This document shows, piece by piece, positions 10,596 to 20,025 of a DNA stretch of 47,166 nucleotides (positions within the stretch are counted from its first letter, which is position 1; the number at the start of each line of letters is the position of its first letter). A model generated the notes under the pieces. That model saw only the letters and a program-made list of their open reading frames with translations. It had not been told where the DNA came from and searched no databases. A program made the position numbers and the translations under genes. The stretch covers positions 1 through 47,166 of the forward strand of contig SHZI01000008.1 of NCBI GenBank assembly GCA_009692345.1, given 5' to 3'. The stretch is from Gammaproteobacteria bacterium (lineage in GTDB: Bacteria > Pseudomonadota > Gammaproteobacteria > Steroidobacterales > GCA-2729495).

Positions 10596-10934
10596 TTAAC
10601 CCGTGGCGGTTGCACCCATATCCCAGAGGCCCTCGAGCTTGTAAAACTCCCGGGCCTTAGGCTGCATGATGTGCACGACCACATCCGAGAGGTCCACCAG
10701 GACCCACTCGCCGGTCCCGGTGCCCTCGACGCCAATAGGCGGGCAGCCGGCCTGGGAAGCACTCTGGACCAGCTGCTCGGCGATGGACTTCACGTGGCGG
10801 TCCGACGTCCCGCTCGCCACGACCATGTAGTCGGTGATGGACGTGAGCTGGCGGACGTCCAGGACCCGGATGTCCCGGGCCTTCAGATCCGCCAGCGCAT
10901 GCTCGGCAAGGGCCAACAGTTGCTTACTGCGCAC
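10596..10934 (-). CDS. rsfS: Ribosomal silencing factor RsfS
   Basis: RsfS binds ribosomal protein uL14 and blocks subunit joining when nutrients run low. The protein matches the family throughout, with DIRVLDVRQLTSITDYMVVA, then SGTSDRHVKSIAEQLV and the C-terminal WVLVDLSDVVVHIM block. The frame can be opened at 10961, but a near-perfect Shine-Dalgarno sequence at 10941-10950 points to the GTG at 10934 (112 residues). That start gives the typical N-terminus and leaves 4 bp between the nadD stop and the rsfS start. Confidence 0.93.
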   Translation of the reverse strand: MRSKQLLALAEHALADLKARDIRVLDVRQLTSITDYMVVASGTSDRHVKSIAEQLVQSASQAGCPPIGVEGTGTGEWVLVDLSDVVVHIMQPKAREFYKLEGLWDMGATATG

Positions 10935-10938
10935 GAAT

Positions 10939-11604
10939 TTACACCTCCTTTGGATGGGCATAGATATGGGTTTTGACCATCAGGTCACGCACGGACTCCG
11001 GCACGAGAAAGCGGGGATCGCCACCGGCTGCAAGGAGCTCGCGAATTGCCGACGCGGAGATTTCGAGCTGGGTCACGTCCTGGACCAGCACCCGGCCGGC
11101 GGGCGACTTCGCGAGGTCGCCCGGGTCAGTGGTAAGGCGGGAGCTCGCGAACTCGCCGGCCTCACCCGGCAACTGGCCAGCAACCGGCTCTAAAAAGCCA
11201 GGGCGGCGCGCCACCACGATGTGGGCCAGCTCCGGCAGTTCACGCCACCGCTCCCAGGTGGGCAACTCGAGGAACGCGTCCAGGCCCAGCAACAGGCACA
11301 GTGGCCGGACTCCCACCTCGGCCCGGAAGCTGAGGAGTGTGTCCACCATGAAGGAAGGGCCTGGCCGCCGCAGCTCCCGACCGTCGACCCGCAATCCCGG
11401 TAAACCTTCCAGCGCCGCTTCCAGCATCCGGAGGCGCAGCGCCTCGGGGGCCACCGTCGGGGGACGATGGGGAGGCAGGCGGGACGGAACGAAGCGGACT
11501 TCGGCCAGCCGGAGGCTGGTCAGTAACTCGTGCGCTGTGCGCAGATGGCCCAGATGGATGGGATCGAAGGTGCCGCCGAAGATACCAAGCGGTTGCTGCG
11601 GCAT
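10939..11604 (-). CDS. nadD: Nicotinate-nucleotide adenylyltransferase
   Basis: NadD adenylylates nicotinate mononucleotide to deamido-NAD in NAD biosynthesis. The 221-residue protein opens with the nucleotidyltransferase motif GIFGGTFDPIHLGHLRTA, carries the (T/H)xGH-type active-site histidines, and ends with ISASAIRELLAAG, a variant of the ISSTxxR motif. The ATG at 11604 shares one base with the TGA of holA (TGATG), indicating translational coupling. The order holA, nadD, rsfS, rlmH is the widespread one. Confidence 0.96.
   Translation of the reverse strand: MPQQPLGIFGGTFDPIHLGHLRTAHELLTSLRLAEVRFVPSRLPPHRPPTVAPEALRLRMLEAALEGLPGLRVDGRELRRPGPSFMVDTLLSFRAEVGVRPLCLLLGLDAFLELPTWERWRELPELAHIVVARRPGFLEPVAGQLPGEAGEFASSRLTTDPGDLAKSPAGRVLVQDVTQLEISASAIRELLAAGGDPRFLVPESVRDLMVKTHIYAHPKEV
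10941..10950 (-). promoter_or_regulatory. Strong ribosome binding site for rsfS
   Basis: The minus strand reads AAGGAGGTGT here, an almost complete anti-16S match, with the GTG start of rsfS at 10934. The site is built from the last codons and the stop codon of nadD. It decides the GTG start against the upstream in-frame start at 10961. Confidence 0.8.
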
Positions 11605-12659
11605 CAGAGCAGTTCGCCTCCCCGCAACGGCCGGCCGGCGAGGGCCATGGTGAGCTCCAGCAGGGCGTTCCAGGGTTCGCCAGACCGCTGACCCTTCACG
11701 ATCTGATCAGCCCGACCTGCCATACGCAGCAGGCGCCGGAGGCCACCGGCCTTGTGATTCCGCAGCGCGCGCACGTAGAGGTCCGTCCGGCTCTGCCAGA
11801 CGCCTGCCCCCTGGACAGCCCGCTGCGGCGTGCTATCCCGGCTGGCCCGGACGCCGGCATCGACCAGCACCAGTGCTTCCCGCATCAGGGACCACAGCAC
11901 GAGTGCGGCTGCCGTGCCCTCCTCCCGCAGGCCGCCCAGCACCCGCACCGCACGCTCCACGTCGCCCGCGAGCGCGGCATCACCCAGCTGGAAGACGTCG
12001 TAGCGGGCGCCGTCGCCTACGGCAGCCCGGATCTGGACGGCCGTCAGGGACGTACCCGCGGGGTACAGGAGAGCCAGCTTGTGGATTTCCTGCTGGGCGG
12101 CCAGCAGGTTGCCCTCCACGCGACCCGCGAGCAGCTCCAGTCCTTCCGGGTCGCAGCTCAAGCCAGCAACACGGAAGCGCCGGGCGATCCAGTCCGGCAA
12201 CTCCCCGAGACCAGGCACACGGGTTTCCACCCAGACACCGGCGGCCGTCAGGGCAGTCACCCAGGCCGACGACGCGATTTTGCTCTTCAACGCCGGTGTG
12301 ACGATGACTACGGTGTTGCCATCCGCGGCCCGACCGGCGATCTCACGCATCTGGCGCGAGCCCTCGTCGCCCGGGGTGGCCGTGGTCAGGCGAATTTCAA
12401 CGAGCTTGCCAGCGGAAAACAGCGACAGGTTGCGCAGCGATCCGGTCACCTGCTCCCAGCTGAAGCCCCGCTCGACGACGTGGGACTCCCGTTCTTCGCA
12501 GCCGCGCCGGAGAGCGGCGGCCCGCAGCGCGTCCACCACCTCATTGACGAGCAGCGGCTCATCGCCGGAGATCAGGTACACGGGCGCCAGAGGCCTGCCC
12601 GCCGCGGCGGCCGCTGGCCCGGCCAGCTGCTCGATCAGCTTCTCAGGCTTCAGCTTCAT
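11604..12659 (-). CDS. holA: DNA polymerase III delta subunit
   Basis: HolA is the clamp-loader wrench that opens the beta sliding clamp. The 351-residue product has the family length and the conserved N-terminal run PVYLISGDEPLLVNEVVDAL, followed by the AAA+-like fold. Its C-terminal domain contains the region around VLWSLMREALVLV typical of delta. It overlaps nadD by one base. In most gammaproteobacteria holA directly follows lptE. Here lptE lies about 4.2 kb upstream, separated by seven genes on both strands. Confidence 0.94.
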   Translation of the reverse strand: MKLKPEKLIEQLAGPAAAAAGRPLAPVYLISGDEPLLVNEVVDALRAAALRRGCEERESHVVERGFSWEQVTGSLRNLSLFSAGKLVEIRLTTATPGDEGSRQMREIAGRAADGNTVVIVTPALKSKIASSAWVTALTAAGVWVETRVPGLGELPDWIARRFRVAGLSCDPEGLELLAGRVEGNLLAAQQEIHKLALLYPAGTSLTAVQIRAAVGDGARYDVFQLGDAALAGDVERAVRVLGGLREEGTAAALVLWSLMREALVLVDAGVRASRDSTPQRAVQGAGVWQSRTDLYVRALRNHKAGGLRRLLRMAGRADQIVKGQRSGEPWNALLELTMALAGRPLRGGELL

Positions 12660-12665
12660 GGGTGC

Positions 12666-12923
12666 CTACAGGCCAAGCTGGTGCCAGTCGATGGACTCCT
12701 CTTCGAGAAGGACCGGAATGCCGTCCCGGATGGGATAGACCAGCCGCCCGTTGCGGGTGACCAGCGCTTCAGAGAGGGTGGCGGGGAGAGGCTCCGCGGC
12801 GTGATTGCGGACCTGGCCCGCGCTTATCGCCGTATTGAGTGTCGCAAGTTGCTCGCTGCCCAGAAGCTGCAGCGGCAGTTTCGTGACAGGGCAACAGATG
12901 ATGTCTAGGAGTCGTTTATCCAT
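12666..12923 (-). CDS. Trm112/YcaR-like small protein
   Basis: An 85-residue protein with the N-terminal pattern [15 protein letters not shown] and the later segment [20 protein letters not shown], matching the YcaR/Trm112 (UPF0434) family. As in other bacterial members, only the first cysteine motif is kept; the second zinc-binding pair seen in eukaryotic Trm112 is absent. Bacterial function is not well defined. In several genomes these genes sit beside lpxK or kdsB, which is not the case here. It lies 6 bp upstream of holA and probably shares its transcript. Confidence 0.85.
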   Translation of the reverse strand: MDKRLLDIICCPVTKLPLQLLGSEQLATLNTAISAGQVRNHAAEPLPATLSEALVTRNGRLVYPIRDGIPVLLEEESIDWHQLGL

Positions 12924-12959
12924 CCCGATGGCCAGGAATATAGCAGGGAAACTGCGCGA

Positions 12960-13277
12960 TCAATGGCGCCCCCACCAGACATAATCCTGAGGCACCGGAT
13001 CGACACCGGAACTGCCGCCAAGCCAGACGAAAGGCTGACAGCGCCCAATCCGCCGCAGGGCCAGCCAGCCGCCCCGCACCGCGCCGAAGCGGCGGATGGC
13101 GTCAACGGCATAGGACGAGCAGGTGGGGACATAGCGGCAGTTCATCCCCAGCCACGGCGACAGCAGGCGCTGGTAACCCTGAATCAGTCCAATGGCCAGA
13201 GCTGAGGCCTCACCCTGCGGGGGCCCAGCCGCGGGGCTGCCCGCTCCACCGGGCCCGGGCTTCAGGTTCCCGCACAT
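12960..13277 (-). CDS. yidD: Membrane protein insertion efficiency factor YidD
   Basis: Small membrane-associated protein that assists YidC in inserting inner-membrane proteins. The core GLIQGYQRLLSPWLGMNC, then YVPTCSSYAVDAIRRFGAV and GGWLALRRIGRCQPF, is unmistakable, ending with the usual DPVP motif. The open frame runs to 13529, but residues before about 84 are low-complexity antisense of sufE. Met at 13277 gives a 105-residue protein overlapping the sufE stop by 16 bp, a reasonable length. It is unusual here because yidD normally sits between rnpA and yidC near the replication origin; neither neighbour is present. Confidence 0.88.
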   Translation of the reverse strand: MCGNLKPGPGGAGSPAAGPPQGEASALAIGLIQGYQRLLSPWLGMNCRYVPTCSSYAVDAIRRFGAVRGGWLALRRIGRCQPFVWLGGSSGVDPVPQDYVWWGRH

Positions 13278-13687
13278 CGGGCAGCCGCACTGCGAATGGC
13301 GCCGAGCATCGCATGCAGGCCGTTGCTCCGGGTCGGGCTCAGGTGCTGATCCAGGCCAATGGCCGCAATAAAGCCGGGCGGCACGGCCAGTATCTCCCGG
13401 GCAGGGCGGCCGCTGTAGAGGCGCATCAGGATGGCGATCAGCCCCGACACAATGGCGGAATCGCTGATGGCCTGGAATTCGAGGCGCTCGCCCTTTGCCC
13501 TGGTCACCAGCCACACCTGGGACTGGCAACCCTTGATCTTCTGCTCCTCGGTCTTCTCCGCCTCGGGAAAGGCCGGGAGCTGGCGCCCCAGGTCGATGAT
13601 GTACTGGTAACGATCCAGCCAGTTATCGAACAGGGCAAACTCCTCGACAAGCTCCTGCTCGGTGTCGGCAATCGATGGTTTGTCCAT
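13262..13687 (-). CDS. sufE: SufE family sulfur acceptor
   Basis: SufE takes persulfide sulfur from a cysteine desulfurase (SufS or CsdA) for iron-sulfur cluster assembly. The 141-residue protein shows the family core, with acceptor cysteine 54 in IKGCQSQVWLV and the downstream SDSAIVSGLIAILMRLYSG block. No desulfurase gene is in the window, so it is detached from a suf or csd operon and its partner cannot be named; CsdE-like is an alternative label. It lies 2 bp downstream of cysS. Confidence 0.9.
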   Translation of the reverse strand: MDKPSIADTEQELVEEFALFDNWLDRYQYIIDLGRQLPAFPEAEKTEEQKIKGCQSQVWLVTRAKGERLEFQAISDSAIVSGLIAILMRLYSGRPAREILAVPPGFIAAIGLDQHLSPTRSNGLHAMLGAIRSAAARCAGT

Positions 13688-13689
13688 CG

Positions 13690-15081
13690 TCAGCTCGCTG
13701 TGCGCCGCCAGCGGGTACCCTCCGGACCATCCAGGATGACGATGCCAGCGGCAACCAGTTCATCGCGAATACGATCCGCCGCAGCGAAGTCCCTGCTCTT
13801 CCGGGCCGCCAGTCGCTCGGCGAGTAGTGCCTCGACCGCCTCGGCAGACAGGCCATCGGTTTTGCTGCCCTGGAGCCACTCATCAGGCTCCGCTCCGAGC
13901 AGGCCAAGCAGGTTGCCGCTGGCCCGTAGCCGGGCCGCCAGGACGAGGCGCTCAGCGGGGTCTTCGGAGCGGTTGATATGCCGGGCCAGGTCAAAGAGCA
14001 CGGCAAGGGCCCTGGGCGTGTTGAGATCGTCGTCGAGGGCAGCAATAAAATCCGTGTCCGCCTCCGCGCCCGCAACAATCTGCGGGGAATCGGCCTGATA
14101 GGCGACTTCGTGCAGTGCGCCGTAGAGCCGGTCGAGCTTGCGCTTGGCGTCGGGCAGGACTTCGCCTGTCCAGTCGAGCGGCTGCCGGTAGTGGGCGGAC
14201 AAGAGAGCCAGCCGGATGGCCTCCCCCGTGGCTTCCTTCAGCAGGTTGTGGACCTGCAGCACATTGCCCAGCGACTTGGACATCTTGGTGTGGTCCACAT
14301 TCACGAACCCGTTGTGCAGCCAGTAGCGCGCAAACAGCTCCCCGCCATGGGCGCAGGTGCTCTGGGCCATCTCGTTCTCATGATGGGGGAAAATCAGATC
14401 GTTGCCGCCGCCGTGAATGTCGATCGTGCGCCCCAGATGCCGGGCCACCATGGCGGAACATTCAATATGCCAGCCGGGCCGACCCCGGCCCCAGGGGCTG
14501 TCCCAGCCAGGCAGCTCCGGGGTGGAGGGCTTCCAGAGGACAAAGTCCCCGGCATCCTCCTTGTAGGGGGCCACTTCGACGCGGGCGCCGGCGAGCAGAT
14601 CGCGCCGGTCCCGTCCCGACAGCGCCCCGTAGTCCGCATAGGACCGCACCCGAAACAGCACGTGCCCGTCCGCGGCGTAGGCATGGCCGCCGTCGATCAA
14701 CGCGCTGATCATCGCGATGATGTCCGGCACGTGCTCCGTGGCCAGGGGCTCCAGATCCGGGGGCGCGACACCGAGGCCTGCCATGTCCTCCCGGTACACC
14801 GCGGTGAACCGGGCGGCAATCTCGCCGATGGGAATGCCCTCCTCGGCAGCGGCCCTGTTGATCTTGTCGTCGATGTCCGTGATGTTGCGGGCATAGGTGA
14901 GCTTAAAGCGGGTGCGGAGCAGGCGCGCCAGCACGTCGAAGACCACCGCAGGTCGGGCATTGCCGATATGCGGATAGCTGTAGACCGTGGGCCCGCAGAC
15001 GTACATCGTCACCCGTCCGTCCTGCGGCGGGACGAAGGGCTCCTTCTGGCGGGTCCGGGTGTTGTAAAGCGTCAGGGACAT
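13690..15081 (-). CDS. cysS: Cysteinyl-tRNA synthetase
   Basis: Class I aminoacyl-tRNA synthetase charging tRNA-Cys. The 463-residue protein has the HIGH-type motif in [16 protein letters not shown], the zinc and cysteine-binding residues around [13 protein letters not shown] and [11 protein letters not shown], and the KMSKS loop in [12 protein letters not shown]. Length is normal. It is divergent from hisI with 41 bp between the start codons, so the two promoters must overlap or lie back to back in that gap. Confidence 0.97.
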   Translation of the reverse strand: MSLTLYNTRTRQKEPFVPPQDGRVTMYVCGPTVYSYPHIGNARPAVVFDVLARLLRTRFKLTYARNITDIDDKINRAAAEEGIPIGEIAARFTAVYREDMAGLGVAPPDLEPLATEHVPDIIAMISALIDGGHAYAADGHVLFRVRSYADYGALSGRDRRDLLAGARVEVAPYKEDAGDFVLWKPSTPELPGWDSPWGRGRPGWHIECSAMVARHLGRTIDIHGGGNDLIFPHHENEMAQSTCAHGGELFARYWLHNGFVNVDHTKMSKSLGNVLQVHNLLKEATGEAIRLALLSAHYRQPLDWTGEVLPDAKRKLDRLYGALHEVAYQADSPQIVAGAEADTDFIAALDDDLNTPRALAVLFDLARHINRSEDPAERLVLAARLRASGNLLGLLGAEPDEWLQGSKTDGLSAEAVEALLAERLAARKSRDFAAADRIRDELVAAGIVILDGPEGTRWRRTAS

Positions 15082-15107
15082 AGGGCAGCAAGGCTGGACG
15101 GGGCCGC

Positions 15108-15113
15108 TATAAT
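15108..15113 (+). promoter_or_regulatory. Putative -10 box for hisI
   Basis: A perfect TATAAT stands 9 bp before the hisI ATG (15123) in the 41-bp gap between divergent cysS and hisI. No convincing -35 element lies 17 bp upstream. If used, the transcript would begin within a few bases of the start codon and be almost leaderless. Confidence 0.4.
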
Positions 15114-15122
15114 AGCGCCCGC

Positions 15123-15611
15123 ATGGATCCCAACCGAATTTTCGCGCAGCGCCTCACTATCGAGCAGGTGGAGGAAGGGCATGAACTGGCCCCCAAGTTC
15201 GATGCCCAGGGCCTGATCGCCGCTGTGACCACCGACTTCACCAGCGGCGAGCTGTTGATGGTGGGTTACATGAACGCCGAGGCACTTCGCCGCACCATCG
15301 AGACCGGCGAGGCCCATTATTTCAGCAGGAGCCGCCAGGCCCTGTGGCACAAGGGCGCCACCAGCGGGCTCGTCCAGAAGATTCGGGAACTCCTGATCGA
15401 TGACGATCAGGATTGCGTCTGGCTCCGCGTTGACATCACCGGTGGAGCCAGTTGCCACGTGGGTTACCGCAGCTGCTTCTACCGGCAGGTACCGGTGGGG
15501 CCAGCGGCGCAGACGGCCGACGGTCCCCTGCGCCTGACCTTCACGGAGACCGAAAAAGAATTCGATCCGGAGATTGTCTACCGGGGTCAGCCAAACCCAA
15601 CGAAGCTGTAG
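15123..15611 (+). CDS. hisI: Phosphoribosyl-AMP cyclohydrolase
   Basis: HisI opens the purine ring of phosphoribosyl-AMP in histidine biosynthesis. The metal-binding region is clear: the [20 protein letters not shown] stretch carries the conserved cysteines, and the early block [19 protein letters not shown] matches the family. At 162 residues it is somewhat longer than many single-domain HisI proteins, with extra C-terminal residues and no HisE domain. It is the only plus-strand gene in a long minus-strand run and no other his gene is nearby. Its TAG stop lies inside the palindrome at 15606-15693. Confidence 0.93.
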   Translation: MDPNRIFAQRLTIEQVEEGHELAPKFDAQGLIAAVTTDFTSGELLMVGYMNAEALRRTIETGEAHYFSRSRQALWHKGATSGLVQKIRELLIDDDQDCVWLRVDITGGASCHVGYRSCFYRQVPVGPAAQTADGPLRLTFTETEKEFDPEIVYRGQPNPTKL

Positions 15612-15693
15612 GAGCGCCGTAGGAAATGGGGACATGCCTCATTTCTTCTTCTAGAAATGAGGCATGTCCCCATTTCCTACGGCGCTCCTACAG
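15606..15693. repeat. 88-bp palindrome: two perfect 41-bp arms around a 6-nt loop
   Basis: The left arm (15606-15646) is the exact reverse complement of the right arm (15653-15693), with loop TCTTCT. It lies between convergent hisI and the MAPEG gene, and both stop codons (CTG TAG in each) are inside the outer ends of the arms. Each arm also contains a smaller imperfect inverted repeat (GAAATG...CATTTC), so the structure resembles a doublet of REP-type elements. As RNA it would form a very stable hairpin from either strand and could end both transcripts. Confidence 0.95.
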
Positions 15694-16068
15694 GCTCAGT
15701 ATCGCTCCCACCAGAGCGCCCACCGCCAGGATCACGTTGGGCAGGTACGAGAGGCCAAACCCCGCAAAACGCTTCCTGGGATCCGCGACGTAGCCCGTCA
15801 GGTACAGGGCCCGGCCCACCACAAACAGCACGCCCAGACCAGCGGCCCACAGGCTGCTGACGTAAAGCCCGAAGAGCCACACGGCCGGGACGAACACGAT
15901 GAGCTGTTCCAGGGTGTTCTGCTGCACCCGAAAGTAGCGCTCGAAGACCGGGTGGCCCGTCGTGGCTGGCGGCTGGACGTTGCACCGGACCCGGGCGCGG
16001 CCGACCAGCAGGCCAAACACCAGGAACTCGATGAGAGCCAGCGCAATAACTGCAGCGACCAGAGCCAT
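15688..16068 (-). CDS. MAPEG family membrane protein
   Basis: A 126-residue integral membrane protein with about four hydrophobic helices, of the MAPEG (membrane-associated eicosanoid and glutathione metabolism) family. The diagnostic segment is near residues 30-70, with RVRCNVQPPATTGHPVFERY followed by VQQNTLEQL; the NTLEQ motif is typical. Bacterial members are thought to handle glutathione conjugation or peroxide reduction at the inner membrane, but individual functions are largely unknown. Its stop codon is provided by the 88-bp palindrome. Confidence 0.88.
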   Translation of the reverse strand: MALVAAVIALALIEFLVFGLLVGRARVRCNVQPPATTGHPVFERYFRVQQNTLEQLIVFVPAVWLFGLYVSSLWAAGLGVLFVVGRALYLTGYVADPRKRFAGFGLSYLPNVILAVGALVGAILSL

Positions 16069-16106
16069 GGGCTTCTCCCGACGAAAACTCGGCTCAGCCT
16101 AGCCTG

Positions 16107-16826
16107 TCACGGCCGGCTGGACCAGCGGGCCGCGGGCAACTCGTCCCCCAGTCGCCCCGCCTGGCGTTGAATCCAGGCCTGACGGCGCGTCGTGTAGCGG
16201 GACGGATTGCGGACGCGATAGACGTCGGGACTGGGCAACACTGCTGCCAGGAGAGCAGCTTCAGCAGCGCTCAGCGTTGCCGCGGGCTGGCGAAAGTACC
16301 GCTGGCTCGCCGCTTCGACGCCAAAGACATGCGGTCCAAACTGGGCGATGTTGAGATAGACCTCGAGGATGCGCTCCTTCGGCCAGAGCAGCTCCACCCA
16401 CACCGTAAACCACGCCTCCAGACCCTTGCGGAACCAGCTCCTGGCAGGCCACAGCCAGAGATTCTTGGCCACCTGCTGACTGATCGTAGACGCGCCCCGG
16501 GGCTGCCTGCTCTGGCCTTTGCGCTTCCAGACCTTCCGGATCGACTCGACATCAAACCCCGGGTGCGAGAAGAACTTCTGATCCTCGGCAGCGAGAGCCG
16601 CCAGCGCCGCCCGCCGGCTGATCTTCTGGCGGGGTACCCAGGCATAGTCCACGCTGGCGCCAAGGCTGCGCTGCTCCACCCAGTTCTGCACCATGAAACT
16701 GGACGTCAGGGGGGGCAGCCAGCGCACCGGGAGAACGAGCAGCAGCGTCAGGAGGACCCACGCCACGAGGGCGCGCCCGCCAAAGCGCAGGACTCGACGC
16801 GGAAATGAGCGACCAGCTGCGGCCAC
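16107..16826 (-). CDS. mtgA: Monofunctional peptidoglycan glycosyltransferase
   Basis: MtgA polymerises lipid II into glycan strands without a transpeptidase domain. The 239-residue protein has an N-terminal membrane anchor (about residues 14-37) and the GT51 motifs: EDQKFFSHPGFDVESIRK with catalytic Glu, then STISQQVAKNLWLWPARSW and KERILEVYLNIAQFG. Full length. It lies 20 bp downstream of lptE on the same strand, an arrangement that mixes wall and outer-membrane assembly genes. Confidence 0.94.
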   Translation of the reverse strand: MAAAGRSFPRRVLRFGGRALVAWVLLTLLLVLPVRWLPPLTSSFMVQNWVEQRSLGASVDYAWVPRQKISRRAALAALAAEDQKFFSHPGFDVESIRKVWKRKGQSRQPRGASTISQQVAKNLWLWPARSWFRKGLEAWFTVWVELLWPKERILEVYLNIAQFGPHVFGVEAASQRYFRQPAATLSAAEAALLAAVLPSPDVYRVRNPSRYTTRRQAWIQRQAGRLGDELPAARWSSRP

Positions 16827-16846
16827 AAGAGGCAGCTCCCGCCCGC

Positions 16847-17344
16847 TCAGCGCACGGCCGTGAGGCGGAGGGTCACGAGACCCACCAGATCACTGGCAAT
16901 CGCCTGGCGGATGCTCTCTTCCTCCCGGTCCTTGCCCAGCACTTCCGTCTCGTCATAGGCATAGTCTCGCGACAGCAGGAGTTGCTCCACGGGCACGACT
17001 TCAACCCCATCCACAGCCACGGCAAAGCGCACCCGGTAGAACACCTCGTACTCCACCGGCACGTTGCGCCCGGAGACGGCCAACAGGCGCCGACCTGTAT
17101 CGTCGGTCAGGACCTTGACGATCGTGCGGGCCTGCGCCGGATTAGCGGTGAGCGTGACCCCGCTCCGGCGCAGCTTCGAAACCAGATTCCGATAGAACGG
17201 GCTATAGCGATCGGCGGCAGCGATATGCATCACGTCCATCTGGGGCGGCAGCTCAGGCGTGGCCCGAAACTTGAAGCCGCAGCCTGCCAGAACCAGCACC
17301 GCGACCGCCAGAAGCGCGCCGGAATACCCCCTAGACGACCACAT
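16847..17344 (-). CDS. lptE: LPS-assembly lipoprotein LptE
   Basis: LptE plugs the LptD barrel that inserts lipopolysaccharide into the outer membrane. The protein begins with a lipoprotein signal ending in the lipobox LAGC, followed by GFKFR, the normal N-terminus of LptE. The open frame reaches 17392, but Met at 17344 (165 residues) places the signal peptide correctly and overlaps the end of leuS by 14 bp. The leuS-lptE pairing is conserved. The holA gene that usually follows is displaced by about 4 kb. Confidence 0.9.
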   Translation of the reverse strand: MWSSRGYSGALLAVAVLVLAGCGFKFRATPELPPQMDVMHIAAADRYSPFYRNLVSKLRRSGVTLTANPAQARTIVKVLTDDTGRRLLAVSGRNVPVEYEVFYRVRFAVAVDGVEVVPVEQLLLSRDYAYDETEVLGKDREEESIRQAIASDLVGLVTLRLTAVR

Positions 17345-19961
17345 TAACAAGTCTCCCGGGGACGACGATGACCTTCCGGACTGGCTGGTCACCGACGAAA
17401 CGGCGCACGTTGTCCTCCGCCAGGGCAGCCGCTTGCACCTCTGCCTCAGTCGCCGTAGCCGACACGGTCACCCGGCCGCGCACCTTGCCATTGACCTGCA
17501 CGACTATTTCCTGCGTGTCCGCGACCAGCGCGGCCGAGTCAGGCCGGGGCCAGGGCTGATCGATGATCGCCTCACCATGACCCAGTACGTTCCAGAGCCG
17601 ATGACAGATGTGGGGGACGATGGGCGAGAGCATCAGCACCATCAGCTCAAGTCCCTCCTGCAGCACAGCCCTGTCCGCCGGCATGCGGGTCTCAGCCCGG
17701 GTAATCGCGTTCAGCAACTCCATCACGGCAGCGATCGCGGTGTTGAAGGTGCGGCGCCGGCCGATATCGTCGGACACTTTGGCCAGCGTCTGGTGCACCT
17801 GGCGGCGCAGCGCCTTCTGGGCACCATTGAGGCTGGCTGGCACGATTGCGCTCGCGGGCCCGCCAGCGACGTGGGCGTGGACGGCTTTCCAGATGCGCTT
17901 CAGAAAGCGGGATGCGCCCTGCATGGCCTCGTCCGACCACTCCAGCGTCTGCTCAGGCGGGGCCGTGAACATGGTGAAGAGGCGAGCGGTGTCGGCACCC
18001 AGGGTATCCACCAGAGCCTGGGGATCGACGCCGTTGTTCTTCGACTTCGACATGGTGCCCACACCACCGGATTCCACAGGGAGGTCATCGGCGACGAGAA
18101 TGGCCGTCTTCCCCCCCAGACTGTCCTCCCGCTCCTCCACCTCCGTCGGATTGAAGTAGACGATGCGGCCGGTTTCCGCCTTCCGGAAGTAGATGCCGTT
18201 CAGCACCATCCCCTGGGTCAGCAGCTTCGCAAACGGCTCATCGAGTTGCACCTGGCCAAGATCCCGCATGACTCGCGTCCAGAACCGGGAGTAGAGCAGG
18301 TGCAGGATGGCGTGCTCGATGCCGCCGATGTACTGGTCCACGGGCAACCAGTACTTCACCCGCTCATCCACCATGGCCTTGGCGTTATCGACAGAGGCGA
18401 AGCGCAGGAAGTACCAGGACGAATCGACGAAGGTATCCATGGTGTCGGTTTCGCGACGGGCGGGACGGCCGCACCGGGGGCACGTGCACTGGAGGAAATC
18501 GTCGCGCTTGCGGAGTGGGTTGCCGCTGCCATCCGGGACACAGTCGACGGGCAGGACGACGGGCAGCTGCTCATCCGGGACTGGCACAGCGCCGCAGGTT
18601 GCGCAGTGGATGATCGGAATGGGAGTGCCCCAGTACCTCTGCCGGGAGATACCCCAGTCGCGCAGGCGAAACTGGATGCGTCTGCGCCCGAGGCCCTTCT
18701 GTTCAAGCACCGTCGCGATTGCGGCTACCGCCTCGCCAGACTCAAGACCATCGAAAATGCCAGAGTTGGTGGTGATACCAGGCTCGGCGTAGGCGTCCTG
18801 CCAGGTTGCCAGGGTCTCTGTGTACGCCCCGGTCTTCGACTGGATTACGCAGCGAACCGGGAGGCCATACTTGCCGGCAAACTCGAAGTCCCGCTCGTCG
18901 TGAGCGGGGACGGCCATCACGGCGCCCTCGCCATAGGCCATCAGCACATAGTTGGCCACCCATACTTCCAGCGGCAGACCGGACAAGGGGTGCAGCACGC
19001 AGAGCCCCGTGGCCATGCCCCGTTTCTCGGCAGTGGCAACGTCGGCCTCCATGACGCTGCCACGCTTGCACTCGTCGACGAACGCAGCCAGCCGGGGGTT
19101 CAACCGGGCCGCGGCCGTGGCCAGCGGGTGTTCGGCAGCTACCGCACAGTAGGTCGCACCAAGAAGCGTGTCTGCGCGGGTACTAAACACCTTGAGAGCG
19201 CCGTCAGCGCCAACCGCTTCGCACGCCGACGTGTCAAAGGGAAAGGCGATCTCCACGCCCTCGCTCCGCCCGATCCAGTTGGCCTGCATCAGCCGCACGC
19301 GCTCGGGCCAGTCCTGGAGAGTGCCCAGCGCCTCCAGCAGCTCATCGGCATAGGCGGTGATCCGCATGTAGTACATGGGGATCTCGCGCTTCTCGATAAG
19401 GGCTCCGGTGCGCCAGCCACGGCCATCGATGACCTGTTCGTTGGCCAGCACTGTCTGGTCGAGCGGATCCCAGTTGACCGTGCCTGTCGTCTGGTAGATG
19501 AGCCCCTTCTCCAGCAGGCGCAGGAAGAACCACTGATTCCAGCGGTAGTAGTCGGGCTCACAGGTGGCCAGCTCGCGGCTCCAGTCGATGGCGAAGCCGA
19601 GTGACTGGAGCTGCCGCCGCATGTAGGCGATGTTCTCGTGGGTCCAGGCGGCGGGGGCCACCCCCTTGGCCATGGCAGCGTTCTCGGCTGGCAGACCGAA
19701 GGCGTCCCAGCCCATGGGTTGCAGTACGTTCCGACCCAGCATGCGCTGGTGCCGGGCAATCACGTCCCCGATGGTGTAATTGCGCACGTGGCCCATGTGC
19801 AGGCGCCCGCTCGGGTACGGAAACATGGAGAGGCAATAGAATTTCTCGCGAGCCGGGTCCTCGACAGCCTTGAAGCTGGCGTGGTCGGACCACCAGCCCT
19901 GGGCTTCGGCTTCAACCGCCTGCGGGTTGTACTCGGGCAGGCTGTGGGACAAATCGGTCAC
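17331..19961 (-). CDS. leuS: Leucyl-tRNA synthetase
   Basis: Class I synthetase of 876 residues. The HIGH motif is in [20 protein letters not shown], the editing (CP1) domain occupies about residues 220-420, and the KMSKS loop reads [15 protein letters not shown] zinc-type knuckle ([18 protein letters not shown]) and the anticodon-binding C-terminal domain are present, so the enzyme is complete. A 781-codon open frame on the opposite strand is only a by-product of high GC codon use. Confidence 0.98.
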   Translation of the reverse strand: MTDLSHSLPEYNPQAVEAEAQGWWSDHASFKAVEDPAREKFYCLSMFPYPSGRLHMGHVRNYTIGDVIARHQRMLGRNVLQPMGWDAFGLPAENAAMAKGVAPAAWTHENIAYMRRQLQSLGFAIDWSRELATCEPDYYRWNQWFFLRLLEKGLIYQTTGTVNWDPLDQTVLANEQVIDGRGWRTGALIEKREIPMYYMRITAYADELLEALGTLQDWPERVRLMQANWIGRSEGVEIAFPFDTSACEAVGADGALKVFSTRADTLLGATYCAVAAEHPLATAAARLNPRLAAFVDECKRGSVMEADVATAEKRGMATGLCVLHPLSGLPLEVWVANYVLMAYGEGAVMAVPAHDERDFEFAGKYGLPVRCVIQSKTGAYTETLATWQDAYAEPGITTNSGIFDGLESGEAVAAIATVLEQKGLGRRRIQFRLRDWGISRQRYWGTPIPIIHCATCGAVPVPDEQLPVVLPVDCVPDGSGNPLRKRDDFLQCTCPRCGRPARRETDTMDTFVDSSWYFLRFASVDNAKAMVDERVKYWLPVDQYIGGIEHAILHLLYSRFWTRVMRDLGQVQLDEPFAKLLTQGMVLNGIYFRKAETGRIVYFNPTEVEEREDSLGGKTAILVADDLPVESGGVGTMSKSKNNGVDPQALVDTLGADTARLFTMFTAPPEQTLEWSDEAMQGASRFLKRIWKAVHAHVAGGPASAIVPASLNGAQKALRRQVHQTLAKVSDDIGRRRTFNTAIAAVMELLNAITRAETRMPADRAVLQEGLELMVLMLSPIVPHICHRLWNVLGHGEAIIDQPWPRPDSAALVADTQEIVVQVNGKVRGRVTVSATATEAEVQAAALAEDNVRRFVGDQPVRKVIVVPGRLVNVVV

Positions 19962-20025
19962 GACGCCAATCGCTATGCGCAGGTGAATCGGGGCCGCAAG
20001 GATACAACGCCTGCAGCCTTCCCGG

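Noticed and set aside
17259-19604. A 781-codon open frame on the plus strand
   Set aside because: It is fully antisense to leuS, whose domains are all present. High GC in the third codon position of leuS keeps this opposite frame open; its residues show no family pattern.
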